Shown here: positions 23,341 to 35,600 of the stretch, one piece after another
Numbering within the stretch: position 1 is the first letter of the stretch
How the letters are laid out: the number at the start of each line of letters is the position of its first letter
From: Erythrophleum ivorense
Taxonomy: Eukaryota > Streptophyta > Magnoliopsida > Fabales > Fabaceae
Reading direction: 5' to 3'
Length of the DNA stretch: 64,000 nt
NCBI GenBank assembly: GCA_026724425.1
Contig: JAIUCV010000397.1
Coordinates: 62,001-126,000 of the forward strand
Made by a program: the position numbers and the translations under genes
Notes under the pieces: model-generated
What the model was told of the DNA's origin: nothing
The model's database searches: none
Seen by the model: the letters and a program-made list of their open reading frames with translations, nothing else

Positions 23341-23343
23341 CAA

Positions 23344-23719
23344 TGGAAAAATTGAAATACCCCCCTCAACTTTAAATCATTTGCAAACACCTCTGTCAAC
23401 TTTGGAATCCAAAAAAAACCCCCACAACTGTGGCCCTTCAAGAGTTAAACCCTTTTCTCCATTTTCTGCTTAATTCTGTTAATGAACATGCCACTTCAAA
23501 CTCTGTCATTGTCTTATGATACACTCCCATTCATCAGGAAACAACAAAAAACAGTCTGAGGTGGCATCACCATTAATGGGGTTGATATGATTAATAGAAA
23601 AATGGGTACAAGGATTTAAATCCTGAAGGGTGAAGTTCAGAGGCTATTCTCTGGTTTCAAAGTTGAAGGAAAAGTTCACAAATGGCTTAAAGTTGAAGAG
23701 GGATATTTCCATTTTTCCC
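23344..23719. mobile_element. Mutator-type MITE with 9-bp target duplication
   Basis: The 376-bp element has ends TGGAAAAATTGAAATACCCC and, read backwards, GGGAAAAATGGAAATATCCC; the inverted similarity continues through TCAACTTTAA. It is bracketed by AACTTACAA at 23335-23343 and 23720-23728. A 9-bp target-site duplication with long inverted ends is characteristic of Mutator-like elements. No transposase is present. Confidence 0.85.
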
Positions 23720-23728
23720 AACTTACAA

Positions 23729-24229
23729 GTTGACAAGGGACCAAACAGCAGCCGCTCATAAGTATCAAACAAACCACTCGAACGTTTCAGAGAATGCAAG
23801 AAATTTCGTTAACAATTCTCCTACTGAGTAATGTGAGCTAGAAGTTAAAACCACATGCTCAAAATGATTCCTAGGAAACTTTTTCAGATCATATATCTCT
23901 ATTCTAGAAAATTCCTGTTCTATCTTTTACTCGCACTAGATGCAGTTTAGCAAATGCCAACAATGAATCACACATGCTGATGTATCTTAACCAGACAAGC
24001 TATGATGTGCATACTTGTAAAATCTTAACATACACCAACGACTTTGCAATTTTAAAACTTCAACATCAACGGATAGGAGTAAGAACACCACAAATTAGGC
24101 CCTCAGTAGTGACAAATATTTGGATTATGGTACCTATGCCTTCTATATTTCTATAGCCAAAAGGAAGCAAACCCCTAACGAAGCACCTTGAAGTTAAAAA
24201 GAAATTATTTTTAAAACTCTGAAGAAAAA
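23729..24229. other. Intergenic DNA
   Basis: No gene or bounded repeat was seen. It may be downstream transcribed sequence of the minus-strand exon-like stretch on its right. Confidence 0.4.
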
Positions 24230-24394
24230 TTAACAGAATACAAAGGATGGTTCTATTCCTTTTGACCTAGCTAATGCTTCCACTTCTAGTATATGCCCAA
24301 GCACCATTTTGGGATCCACTTTGTGATCGTGTATTGCTATTACATCGTTAGTGCAGAATCCAGAAGCAACAGCAAAGTCGACATCATCTGGACT
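24230..24394 (-). CDS. Putative terminal exon of an unrecognised minus-strand gene
   Basis: On the minus strand the frame reads SPDDVDFAVASGFCTNDVIA, then IHDHKVDPKMVLGHILEVEA and LARSKGIEPSFVFC, followed by TAA at 24232-24230. Composition is balanced (D, K, H, V, G, E), quite unlike the Lys/Asn/Ile/Phe-rich noise frames around it, and an AAG acceptor-like site precedes it. A possible preceding exon is 24967-24916 (INNNRIRLTLQFLLC), with a good CAG acceptor and a GTAATG donor; its phase fits only if the exon here starts at 24392 behind a GAG. I do not recognise the protein. It could be the 3' end of a gene with small exons between 24.2 and 27.7 kb, an alternative 3' exon of the DUF1639 gene (phase 0 would fit), or a gene fragment. 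Confidence 0.35.
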   Translation of the reverse strand, partial: SPDDVDFAVASGFCTNDVIAIHDHKVDPKMVLGHILEVEALARSKGIEPSFVFC

Positions 24395-25643
24395 CTTATG
24401 ACAGTAATAGTCTTACTTTTGTGTAATTCTTTCATTCCATGGACGCATAAAACAAACGAAAAAAAGTAACTGACTACGGAAGTATTTCTTCTTAATTAGC
24501 TTTCTCTATACAGCATTTAGATAACAATTACCTCTTTGTTGTATAAATATTCAGGCTTTCATCAAGAAGTTAGAACAGACAAGAACTCATTTACAGTAGC
24601 CACTGACCTATAGACAAGAATATAGAAACATCATTATTGTTGAGTATTAAGTTTCCTAAAGGACCAAGTCAATGAAGTTTCCTAAAGGACCAAGTCAATG
24701 AACCAAATAAATATCAAAGTGATGGCAAACACCACAATGACCCCCCCCCCCCCCCAAAAAAAAAGGAGTCCAAGGGAGAACAAACTAGAACAGTAAGACA
24801 CAAGTTTCAAACAAAATGATAAATTTTAGCTACCAAAATGGAAATCTTTAAACTTGAATCGAGATTGAGATATTACTTAATTTGGCTAGCAATTAGATAC
24901 TACCAAATACATTACCAGGTGCACAGCAAGAACTGCAGTGTCAATCTTATGCGGTTGTTATTTATGGCTGCAAGACAAAGATTGTTATTCATTGCAAGTG
25001 TATCACGTAATCAACCTGTGCAAAGAGGAAACAAACTAGATATACTAGGTCAGCTCTTCACTGGAAACAAGCCAAAGAGCATTTAAGAATAGCACCATGT
25101 CACGATTAACCGAGCTCAACAGGCGAAAGTTTACCACATGAAGTATGCGAACTGTTCTTTTGCAACATCTTATGAGCTGAGAATAGCATATTTAGTATCA
25201 GGAAACAAGTTCCGATTATCCATACTCTATCAGGTAATACACACAGAAAATTGAATAAAAAACACATTAGATGATACTGTAGTTTCCAGTTAATTTCTCT
25301 GTAAGATTCAAATGTGTCAGCATTTAAGGCTTCGCACTACAAATTTCAAAAACACTTTCAGGCTTTCATTCAATAAAAGGACAAAACTTAAATACATTTT
25401 TTAAGTCTTTGCCATCAGGTTTTCTAATAAAAACATGACAAGTTATATTTTACAGCTCAGCACCACATGATTGTGTCTCCAAAAAAAAAAAATTCCCTCA
25501 CATATGCTTTTATTAGAGAGAACCTGACGCAAAGATTTAAGGAACTTTACCTAAGTCTTGTCTTTAATAAAAACCTTAATGAAGAGAAAACCAAAACTAA
25601 AATGGAAGTAGACAAAATTACAAAGATATATATATATACATAC

Positions 25644-25675
<32 letters not shown>

Positions 25676-27792
25676 TCCACATCAGATCTATTCAGCTCTC
25701 TGATTTCCAGGATTCATGGCAATAAAAATAGATAAGTCATTGCAGTAATCTTGGATTCAATGAAAGTGGTTAATTTGTCAATCTAGATTGCAGCATGAAA
25801 CAGGTCAGGTTATAGCAGCGTTCAGAAGGATCCTAGATAGATACATTGCACATGACAAATTATAAATATAAAGCTGTCAACAACTTAATAACTAGTACAC
25901 TAATGGCAAGATTGGATGACAAAATAAATAAATTATAACATTTTAACAATTTTGAAGAGTTGCTTACATATGTGCCTGCATTGATCACAACTGCGACAAG
26001 CGATTTAGAATTATTAAGTATATCACTTGGGACTCAAAAAACAGGAGATTATAGATTTAATTAGAGGATATAACCAGTTTGCAGAAATGAGGTGGCACAA
26101 CCTATTTAGCAGCCTAAAACGTCAAGTTGAAATCTAATCACTCTAAGGGGATAAACAAAAAAAGAAGGCAATTAAAAAATAAAAGTACTTAAAAAGTTAA
26201 AACAATATATCGAGTACTGACATGAGAGCAAATCCACCTTTTGTCTATAAGGAACAGCCAGATGATTATATGCTGATGAAATAGTATATGATCATCCCTC
26301 TTACTTAATTGCAGTGTCCAGCAAAAGCAACATGCTTAGTGTAATTGTGTGAGGGATTTTGATATTTATATCTTGATCAATACCTAAGAAGGTTCCGGAA
26401 CTCCAGCATGTGAATAAGATATCAACTCAAAAGCAATAAGAAAGATCAATCCAAGGAGGAAAGGAGAAAGAATATCATCAACTTGCAAGCATTTTATTTT
26501 AGTATCACACAAACATGATCTCCAAAAAAATCTATTGTATTTGTAGCTTCAATAAATTTTGAAATTTGAAAAGGTTCTGCTATATACTTTCTCTTTCACA
26601 TTCAAGAGTATTGAAGTGGTTACAAGCACAGATCCTAGAATCAACAAGAGAGTAAAAGTTGAACAAATTCCTTTTAAAGCATTTAGCTTCATTAATAGCA
26701 TAAATGCAATAGTGGGATAAAAACTACCCTTAATAAACAAGAAACATTACAATTGCAATAGTGGAAGGAATTCTGCTCTATTTATATCTCTTTTTACACC
26801 TAAAAAGGTCCAGAAATTACACCATCTGTGCAACAAATATACACATCTATTAACTCAAAAAGAAAAAGGAAAAGAAACCAAGGCAAAAAAGGTAAAAAAG
26901 ATTGTCATCAGTGCATGAGCTTTTTTTAGTATCATATAAACATGACGTCAAAAAACATAATCAATATATTGTCAGCTCCACTAAAGGATGAAGTGTAAAA
27001 CAGATCCTAGCATGAACATAGGAGTAAAAGCTGAAAAAAACTCATTTAAAAGCAACATGGCATGTGTAGTTGTGGGAAGAATTCTGTTATTTGACAGCCA
27101 GATAATTATGGGATGATTGTTGACCCCCCTTCTCCCCCCCCCCCCTCTCTCTCTCTCTTTCTTGTGCTACTTCCTGCATGATCACAAACATGGGAAAAGG
27201 ATGATACCATAAACCAACTAAGATTTAAACTTTACTAGTTTATCATGATGATAAATAGCAAAGAAACAAATTTGCAATGGAGAAAGCGAACTAAAATGCA
27301 GTAATATTATGGGAAGAAGTAATGCATGCAAATTCATCACTATATCAATATTCTTGGTTACATGCATGAGCTCTCCCTTGCTCAGATGACAATGGAAATC
27401 AATTCTCATATGCTTGCGATTTAAAAAAAAAAAAGGCTGTAAAATAGTAATTATGAGTTGGAGGAAAAGAAAATATAAATATAACTGATATTGCTACAAT
27501 TCTTGGCTAAAAAGAAACTTAAGAAAAAAACCCATATATACATCACTACATCTATGACTACTCATAACCCTTGACTATTATAACTCTTCCAGCATTTATT
27601 GGGTGCCTCAGTCAACAGATATGAGGCACAAAAACCAGATACATTTGTTATCTGTCTTCATATGATCTGTTGGTATATGGTATTTTATACCTTCTGCCGA
27701 CGTCAAAAAAAAAAAAAAAAAGGAGTTCCACAGTCAGAAGATGTCAGAAATCCAACAAACATCCTATGTCCCAGAACCAGCAACTGGAAAGT
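24395..27792. other. Non-coding or unresolved stretch between the exon-like 24.2-kb block and the DUF1639 gene
   Basis: No gene is firmly supported. It contains a perfect 26-bp direct repeat (24649-24674 and 24675-24700), a run of 15 C at 24741-24755, a TA/CATA/GA microsatellite at 25627-25674, C-rich and CT-rich runs at 27124-27161, and diverged direct repeats at 26216-27200. Base composition is less extreme than in flanking intergenic DNA, so part may be intron or 3' UTR of a minus-strand transcript. Confidence 0.45.
26216..27200. repeat. Diverged local direct repeats (about 3 partial units)
   Basis: Blocks recur in the same order: a GAACAGCCAGATGATTAT / GACAGCCAGATAATTAT block, a CACAGATCCTAG block, an AAAGCAACATG block, a TACCTAAGAAGGTTCCGGAA / TACACCTAAAAAGGTCCAGA block and a TTTTAGTATCA block. 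Units are spaced about 400 bp and are strongly diverged. Nothing identifies them as a known transposon. Confidence 0.5.
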
Positions 27793-29214
27793 CTAACCCT
27801 GCAAGAAGCATAAAGAATTATCAGTATGATATAATTTTGAAGTTTAACTAAAATGAGAACTTGAGTACATTATACACACTTATTTGTAGCAAACAAGATA
27901 TTGAAAGTAAAAAAATAATCCTGTCCATTTTCTATCTTTCTGGTTCCTCATTCTCTTCAATTGAAGGGGGAGTGTTAGGCTAATTGCTTACTCTAACAAA
28001 CATTCAGTTGATCAAATTAAGCATGGACACAAGGACATGGAACACAAACTAACACAGATGCGACAACTTTACATCTAAATTATTCATATGGAATTTGAAG
28101 AGTCGTGTCAGTGCCTCATTCAAGTGTCCAACAAGTGTAAGACAAATACAGCAAGTGCTTCATAGATCAAATATAAATTATAGAAGCAATTTCAACATTT
28201 CTTCATCAGAAAGGCAGCCCAACACAGAGTAAACCAAGAGAAATTAAAACAAGACTGAAGAGAACACCTTAAGAGGAGCATCAGGAACTCGATACAGATC
28301 AGGAGTCACTGATGTTAACCACAAGCCAGGAAAAACCCCCTGCAAAAGTATAACAACGCCTGCATTAATCTCCACAAAAGCCCAAAAAAAAAAAATGATC
28401 ACGTAATCAAATTAAGATTGAGAATTACATCAAGCTGTTTCTGCACAACCCTAGCTCTCTTCTTTGGCCGCCTGGGGGGCTTCGACCCTGTCATGAGCAA
28501 GAAATCCTCCTCAACTTCTTCCTTCGAAAGAGATACTGAAAATCTGTACCTCTTCTTTGCAACTTTGTCCTCAGTGACAGTCAATTCAGGCTGAGTTTGC
28601 GCCTGCAACGAGGGTTTACTCTCCTGCAATGGCGTTCCATTTGCATTCGGAGGCTTAGTCACCGACCGTCTCGGCCTCAGATTCCAAGTCTTGGCTACAG
28701 GTTCTTCATCCTCATCCGCACATTGGATTTCATCTGTGGCATCAGTAGCAGCCTTGCTCCTCGCTGGTATTCGGATAAGTACAGTTTGATGCGAGTGCGA
28801 TCCCTTCACTTTCTCCTCCTTTTTCATTTTCAGCTTCTTCTCCGAAGTTTCAATCGAATTCAAAACTTTAATCTCGCTAGCAGATACAGTTTTCACGTCA
28901 TCGCGACCAGAATTACCCGATCCAGAAGGGTTTGCAGTCCGGTAGGATAATTTGATGAGCCGGTTCTCATTCTTTCGAGCAGAGCGATGGTGATCGTGAT
29001 CGGAGTGATGGGAAGGTGACAGATGGGTGGGATCAGGAGGCCTGCGTAAGCGCTGGGTATTGGACTGGTTCATCGACCACTTCAAATTGGACAGGGGAAA
29101 GTTGTGAAGAGGCTGGTGGGACTTAGCAGGAGAGAACGTCGAAGCCATGGACGATTTGCAGATGGGTAGTAGTGGTGGAGGTGTTTCGGATTTGGGTACT
29201 GAATGAAACACCAT
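27793..29214 (-). CDS. DUF1639 family protein, three exons
   Basis: Exons on the minus strand: 29214-28429, 28339-28268 and 27798-27793, giving 287 residues. The N-terminal motif QPLHNFPLSNLKW (residues 31-43), a WNLRPRR motif near 177-183 and the C-terminal block FSVSLSKEEVEEDFLLMTG, then PPRRPKKRARVVQKQLD, then VFPGLWLTSVTPDLYRVPD, define the plant DUF1639 family. The block is split by an intron exactly at QLD|GVFPG; donor GAT|GTAATT and acceptor TGCAG|GGGG keep the frame. The last exon contributes only glycine and the stop codon; its acceptor (CTTGCAG) is good, but this small exon is the least certain part. Met23 (29148, context CCATGGC) is an alternative start. Family function is not established; the basic RPKKRARV stretch could act as a nuclear signal (inference). 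Confidence 0.88.
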
Positions 29215-29430
29215 GAATCAACTGGGTTTCACAGGATGTGTCTTTAGCGTAATGGGATTCGATTAGCGAACAAGACAGATCAAGAAGCCATCGAGATCAA
29301 TAATGAGAAAACGATGAACTAGCAAAGCTAGAAAAGGGGTGGTGAAAGAGGAGGAGGAATTTTCACTGCCTATTGGATTGAAGTGAGAGCTCAAATAAGG
29401 GTAAAATGTAGAGAGATTCAGAAAAATGAG

Positions 29431-29443
29431 AGCAATATATGAG
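29431..29443 (-). promoter_or_regulatory. Possible TATA element of the DUF1639 gene
   Basis: On the minus strand CATATATTG lies about 220 bp upstream of the start codon, with a CT-rich leader between them. The match to a TATA box is moderate. Confidence 0.35.
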
Positions 29444-29520
29444 TGACGGACGAAGAGGAGGTAGGAGAAGACGGTGTGTATGTGAGAGCTTGAGGACGGT
29501 TATGACGCTTGCCTCTGGAA

Positions 29521-31787
29521 GAAGAGACAACATATTTTTGCGAGATCAAACTTAAATGTCAAATTCTTAAAAAAAAAAAAAAAAAAAGGCAAATATAAGA
29601 CACCAAACTATCACATTAGTCTTTGCATAGGTTAAAATAGACACTTTTATGATTTAACTTTATCTTAGGTTTTTTTTAACAATTTTATTTTGTTTTAATT
29701 ATATTTTTTCATTATATTTTATTTCAATATACTTCTTTACTCTACTTTCAATTTTACTTTTTATTTCTTAATTTTATTTTATTTTAAATTAGTCTTTTAA
29801 CTTACAAAAAACCATTCAAATGTTTCCTTAATACCAACAAGTTATTCAATAAAAAAAATATCAGAGTTAAGTCACAAAGGTATCATATAAAACTTTTTTA
29901 TTAAGAATTTTAATTTAATGATATTTAAGAAAAAATATTTGAATGGTTTTTGAAAATTAAAGGATCAATTGAAACAAAAAAATAAATTTATGGGATAAAA
30001 GTGAAACTTAGGTTATGTTTAATATACAAAAAAAAGATATAAAATGAATTGAAAAGAAAAAAAAATTAGTCAATAGAATAGAAAATAACACTTATGTCCT
30101 TATTTAAAAAATATAATAAAAAGATACAAGTATTGTTGAATAATAATGACAAAAATGTAATATATACTTTTTATATATTTATTTTAACAATGCCATTGAT
30201 GAGAATGCTTTTTACTTGGTACCAAATGTACAACTAGGTTAAAATTGACAAATTAAATTAAAATCAAATAAAATTAAAAAATAAAAGTAAAAATTGAGAT
30301 AAAGTTAATAAATTAAATTGGAATCCATTAAAATTAAGAGATAAAAATAAAATTTTAAATAAAATTAACAAACCAAAAATACACTTTTGCCTTTTATATA
30401 TTTTATTACTAATGTTAATATCACACAGGCCACTTGAGACTTTTCATAATTAACATAACAAATTTTCATTTGTTTTAATGTCAACATTTTTTTTCAAGAA
30501 ATAAGACTTATTTTTCCAAGTATAAAAGAAATATATATTTTTTAATTTTAAAAATTTAAAATTTATTTATAAATAACTCAAAATTTAAAATATGATAACA
30601 AATTTTTTTTTCTTGGTCCTTCTAATTTGACTAAAATTTTAAATTGGCTCTTTTATCTTAATATTGTTTTAAGACTATATTTTAGTCCCTTATAAATGGG
30701 GTATTTCTTAATTTAGTCCCACAAATGGAATATTTATCAATTTAGTCTCATACATATGATATTTTTCAATTTAGTCCCTCATAATAAAATTATCATTAAT
30801 AATATCCTTTGGCAATGTATTATAAAGGACATTAACACATGCAATGACATGTCATTTTTTTTTATAGGTTATCACTTAGTTACTACTATAAAACACGAAA
30901 ATTGACTATAAGTTTTATTAAGAACAAATTAATAGAATGATGTAATTAATAATGATCTTATTTGTAAGAGATTAAATTGAAAAGTATTTATATGTGAAGA
31001 GCTAATAAAGCACATCTATAAAAAATTAAATTGAAAAGAAATATTTAAGAAATCAAATTTAAAAACACTCCATTTATGAAGACCGAAATAAGATTTCCAT
31101 ACCAATCCATTATTCTTAAAAAAAAAACCTTTATTTTTCTTTTGGAAACTCTATTAGTATGTGGGGTGGAAATAGACTTTCACAGGACCGCTTGTTAAAA
31201 AAATAAAATAAAAACTTGGCTTGGGTTCATATTTTCTTCTATTTTTTGAGTTGGGCACAAAAAAATTTAAATAGACCCAACCTGGCTTTCTTCCCTTATA
31301 ATATTAGTTTTTGTTTAGGCTAATTTCTCCCTTTAATAGTGAGCCTCTCATTTTCTCTCAGAAAAATTAAAGAAAATGATGTCCTCTAAGAATTCAAAAA
31401 TGAAAAAAATTAAATGACTATTTGGTTCATAGAATTATCAATGACATAATATGAAAAGAAATAAAGAGATAAAAGATATTGCATAGTTTTTTGTTTGATA
31501 CGATATAAAAGGAAATGAAATATGAAGAACATGTTTGATTGCATTAAAATAATATAAAAATTGAAAGATGAGAGGGTAAAATAACAAAAATGCCCCTCTT
31601 GATATATATATATATATATATAATTCATTTTGTGTTTATCTAGTGTAAATGCCACATCAAAAGTGTGTTGACCCTTCTTCCTTGTAACTGTTGATGGCGT
31701 CAACTGAGAAGGCACAGATTGTGTTTTTTATTTTTTCAAAAAGAATTTCATCCACATTGATCATGTTTTTCTGCAGATTATGCTTTA
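29521..31787. other. AT-rich intergenic DNA
   Basis: No gene seen. It holds a possible small AT-rich element (30005-30240), related inside to 10680-10850, a degenerate array of ~30-bp units with core AATTTAGTCCC (30680-30785), and a TA microsatellite at 31601-31622. Confidence 0.55.
30680..30785. repeat. Degenerate minisatellite, ~30-bp units
   Basis: Four units carry TTTAGTCYC followed by ATA(A)ATGG-like and ATTTNTCAA-like segments. Such arrays are common in old plant repeats; no function is suggested. Confidence 0.6.
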
Positions 31788-31796
31788 CACAGAACT

Positions 31797-32116
31797 GGAA
31801 GCGGATCCCTGCACATCTTTAAAGATGTGCTTTAAAGATGTGCAGGGTTTACACATTTGATTTGAATCGTTTAAATTAAACCTGGATGGTTTATATTTTT
31901 TTTATTTTTTTAAAATTTTGATTTTTTTTATTTTAAAAGATACAAAATATAAATTAAAATAATTTTTTAACTACATAATTTTATAAAAATAATTATTTAA
32001 ATATAAAACATAAAATATAAAATCTGAACCGTCTAAATATTATTTAGATAGTCAGATCACATTTTAAAGATGTGCAGACTCTGCACATCCTTAAAATGTG
32101 TAGGAGATCCGGATCC
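31797..32116. mobile_element. Mutator-type MITE, copy 1
   Basis: The 320-bp element starts GGAAGCGGATCCCTGCACAT and ends, read backwards, GGATCCGGATCTCCTACACA. It is flanked by a perfect 9-bp duplication, CACAGAACT, at 31788-31796 and 32117-32125. Inside both ends is an extra AAAGATGTGCAG motif. Ends and body match the element at 32337-32630, so they are one family. Confidence 0.88.
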
Positions 32117-32336
32117 CACAGAACTTGTCCATATGGCACCAATCTTGTCCACACAGATCATCCTCTATGGGACCACAGCAAATCCAGTGTCCATAGGTGT
32201 TTCTGTCAATCCCCAACAATGGAGACTGGTTTGGAAGAATGGCAGAAGCTAGTTTGCACTTGAATGACAGATGGGTCTCATAATCAAAGAGAATTAAGGG
32301 CAAAATGGTCTTTGTGTGGTTTTAGCTCCAAAGTAT

Positions 32337-32630
32337 GGATCCGGATCTCTTGCACATCTCAAGGATGTGCAGGCTCTACACATCCTTAAAATGTAATCTG
32401 GACTGTCCAAATAATATTTGGACGGTCCAGATTTTATATTTTATATTTTATGTTTTTTTATTTAAATCATCATTTTTATAAAAATATATAGTTATAAGAT
32501 TATTTTATTTTTACGTTTTGCATCTTTTAAAATAAAAAAATATTAAAATTTTAAAAAAAATAAAAAAAGATCTAGACCGTCCAAATCTGATCTGGACGGT
32601 CCAGATCAGATGTGTAGGAGATCCAGATTC
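32337..32630. mobile_element. Mutator-type MITE, copy 2
   Basis: The 294-bp element starts GGATCCGGATCTCTTGCACA and ends, read backwards, GAATCTGGATCTCCTACACA (19 of 23 terminal positions match). A perfect 9-bp duplication, CCAAAGTAT, lies at 32328-32336 and 32631-32639. The interior carries GGACGGTCCAGAT near both ends, a second short palindrome. It sits 211 bp from copy 1. Confidence 0.9.
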
Positions 32631-32639
32631 CCAAAGTAT

Positions 32640-35600
32640 TCACATTTCGTGTCCAAACAGTTTTGAACAGTGGAGGGAGACCAATTTAGCCACAGAAGCC
32701 TGAAGCAAACTATCTCTTTCAACCAAACACCACTTGTAGAGGGAATGCATTGCAAAGCAATATATAGTGCTGATAAATATGATCTAGTTATAAATAATAC
32801 CTAGTTTCATATTTATTAAACTTATTTATCAATTAATGATACAATACCTACTAACTATATTATTTACGAGTATCATTCTTTTAAGCCTAAAGAGCTTAAT
32901 TATTCACCATCTATAGATACAATTAATTCTTTTTTTTTTTTTACTTCAATTATGTGACTATCATTTTACATTTGACATGCATAATTGAGTGTTTAAATTT
33001 TAATTATGACAATACTAATATTGAAAATTTTATTCTTCTTTCAAATTATATTACTAATTTATTCTCAAATTCCATTTGCCAAAAAAAGATTAAGTGAAAG
33101 AAAGAAAAGTTAAGAAAAACTTGGATAAAGTTTTAAAATATTACAATAAAATAATTAAAAAATTATTTGGGGTGGATTGAAAAAAAAACTAAGTCTAACT
33201 TGTTTTATATTTAATTTTTTTTTTTTCAAATGAGCCCTTTTTTTAATTTATTTTCAAACATTTTTTTTTAATTCGAACTTATCAACGTACCATTAAATAT
33301 AAACAGCATATGTGGAATAAATATGAACAGGGCCTATGGTTTCGGTAATTTGACTATTTTGCCCTTGATCTCATTTATTGGGAATTGCTCCGGATTCGTC
33401 ATATCGGGAACAAAAGTAGAAAACAACAAAAGGTGTAAATACAAAAAGAACCTACAAGCTTTGATCTCATGCACGTTTCTTGCTGAACTTTCATGGAACT
33501 AAAATCCACAGGACTTTTTCGTTTTTTCCATTTTATTTTTATTTTTATTTTTGTTTTTGTGGATTTTTTTTTGTTTCTTATTTTTTGGAAGGGGGGGGGG
33601 GGGACCTAAACGTGCAACTTCAAACTCAAGCTTTCTCTGCTAATTTCGCGTTGAGAGTTGCAATTTAGAAACATGATTTGATGAAAGCATCAACCCTTTT
33701 TACCTCATCTGTTTAGAACTGTGTTGGATATTCACGTGAATTTTTGTTTATTTTAGAATACTTTTTTTAAAATATAATTTTATTAATAATACTGTGAGAG
33801 AAAAGCAGTTTATATTTTAAAAAGTATTCTTTTAATTATTAAATTAGTCTAAAAGACATGTGTTTAAAGGGATAAGTTAAAAAAGGTTGAAGATAATTAT
33901 GGGAATTAATGATTTTAAGTGAAATATTTTTCTTCAAAAATAATTTTCTGCTTTTATTTTTACTTTTAAAAAGAAGCTCTAATTTTTGAGTCACATCTTT
34001 TAGAGTTCTTGTCAAGTTTAGAAAGAAAAAAGAAAAAAAAAGAGAGTAAGAAAAAAAAAGTGAATCTTACATATGCTTTTACTCTTTGTATTATTTTTTT
34101 TAATTCTATAAAAATTTTATAATAAACAAATTTAAAAGATCTTTACACCTAATTTTTTATTTTTTTCACAATAGAAAAATTACTTCTATTACCACTCAAC
34201 AGTAGTTTATTTTTACCCAAAAAAAAAAACACAGTCAAATATTACAAAATATCAAAATAAATAATTTTTGAAAAAAATAAATAATTTCTCTTCCTCCCTT
34301 TTCGACTATAAGTCTCATCATTGTCATGATCAATGACCTTTTCACGAAAAAAAAAAGGATCATTTATATTTACCTATTAAATATACAAAATAAATTTTAA
34401 AAAAGAAAGAATAAAAAAGTGTAAGAGAATGGAATTTGAATTCTCTAAAGTAGAGAAAAAAAAAAGAATGAATAAAAAAAAGTGAATCTTACATCACTTT
34501 CTTTTTATTTCAAAAACACTTTATTGAATCTATATTTCAAAGAATTCAAATGAAAGAAAGTGTGCAAGGTCCACCAAGTGGGTCTAATCTACTTTCTTTC
34601 TCTCTCTGTTTGTCTTCAAAATTACATGATATATTTAATACAATAACACAAAAATCCAAATTACGAAAAAGGTCAAAGATCTACTCTTTTCTCACAAAGC
34701 TTCATCTCCTCCGGTCTTGTTTTTGGTTCCATGGAGATGAGATAATGAAAAAAAAAAATGATTGCAAATTATACCTAATCATCATGGCCTAAAAAGTTCA
34801 TTCAACTTAATAAGCTTGACTAAAAAAATAGATCAGATCAAATATAAAATAGATTGGATTTGGATTTTTTTAACCTAATCTAAAGTTGAGTTCAGTTTGT
34901 ATTATAATTTTTTTTATATTATTAATAAAATTATTTATAACTACAATATAAGTAAAAAGGAATTATATAACAAATATGATTGTTATGTTTTTTATTCTTA
35001 CTTATTGCATAATATATTATTATAAATAAATTATAATTCCAACAAAATAAATTATTAATTAATAATATTATTGAAAAAATTATCATTTTAAAAGATTTTA
35101 TTGTTTTATGTGTATCTTAAATGATTTAAATTTATGGCAATATCTCTTTTAAGCTATTTGATATTTAAAACAAAAAAAGTGGATTTAGCAAACAATAAAG
35201 TAGAGATATCTAATATTTAAAACAAAACAAAAAATCAAAATTTTTTAAAAAATATAAGACAAGTCAGACTCGGTTTGTTTCTAACTAGATTATGCTCAAG
35301 CCTTGTTATGAGTGAATAGTATTGGGCCAACCTCAAGTTCAAATCTTTTTGTAAATCTTTTTATGAGTTTAACTTATTTTTAAATGAATCTAATCCATGA
35401 TCAATTTTATTACAAAGTATAAGAGAAATAAATTAAAAAAAATACAAAATACAAAACAAAAAAGGGATTAAAGGCCGAGCTCAATATTTTAATTGTTAAA
35501 CCTTCTTAAAATTTATATTAAAGTCCATTAACAAATCTTAAAATATGATCTAACAATTAAAAGGTTTAAGCTCAAACTTTTCTTATCAAATTTCAAAAAT

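Noticed and set aside
26385..26480. Minus-strand frame FLLGLIFLIAFELISYSHAG
   Set aside because: It lies within diverged local direct repeats and the related unit at about 26800 does not keep the frame.
28597..28950. 117-residue plus-strand frame
   Set aside because: It is antisense to DUF1639 exon 1 and has no protein-family features.
32070..32303. Three overlapping frames on both strands of 60-70 residues
   Set aside because: They span the end of a MITE and unique spacer sequence; overlap in three frames and mixed origin argue against coding.
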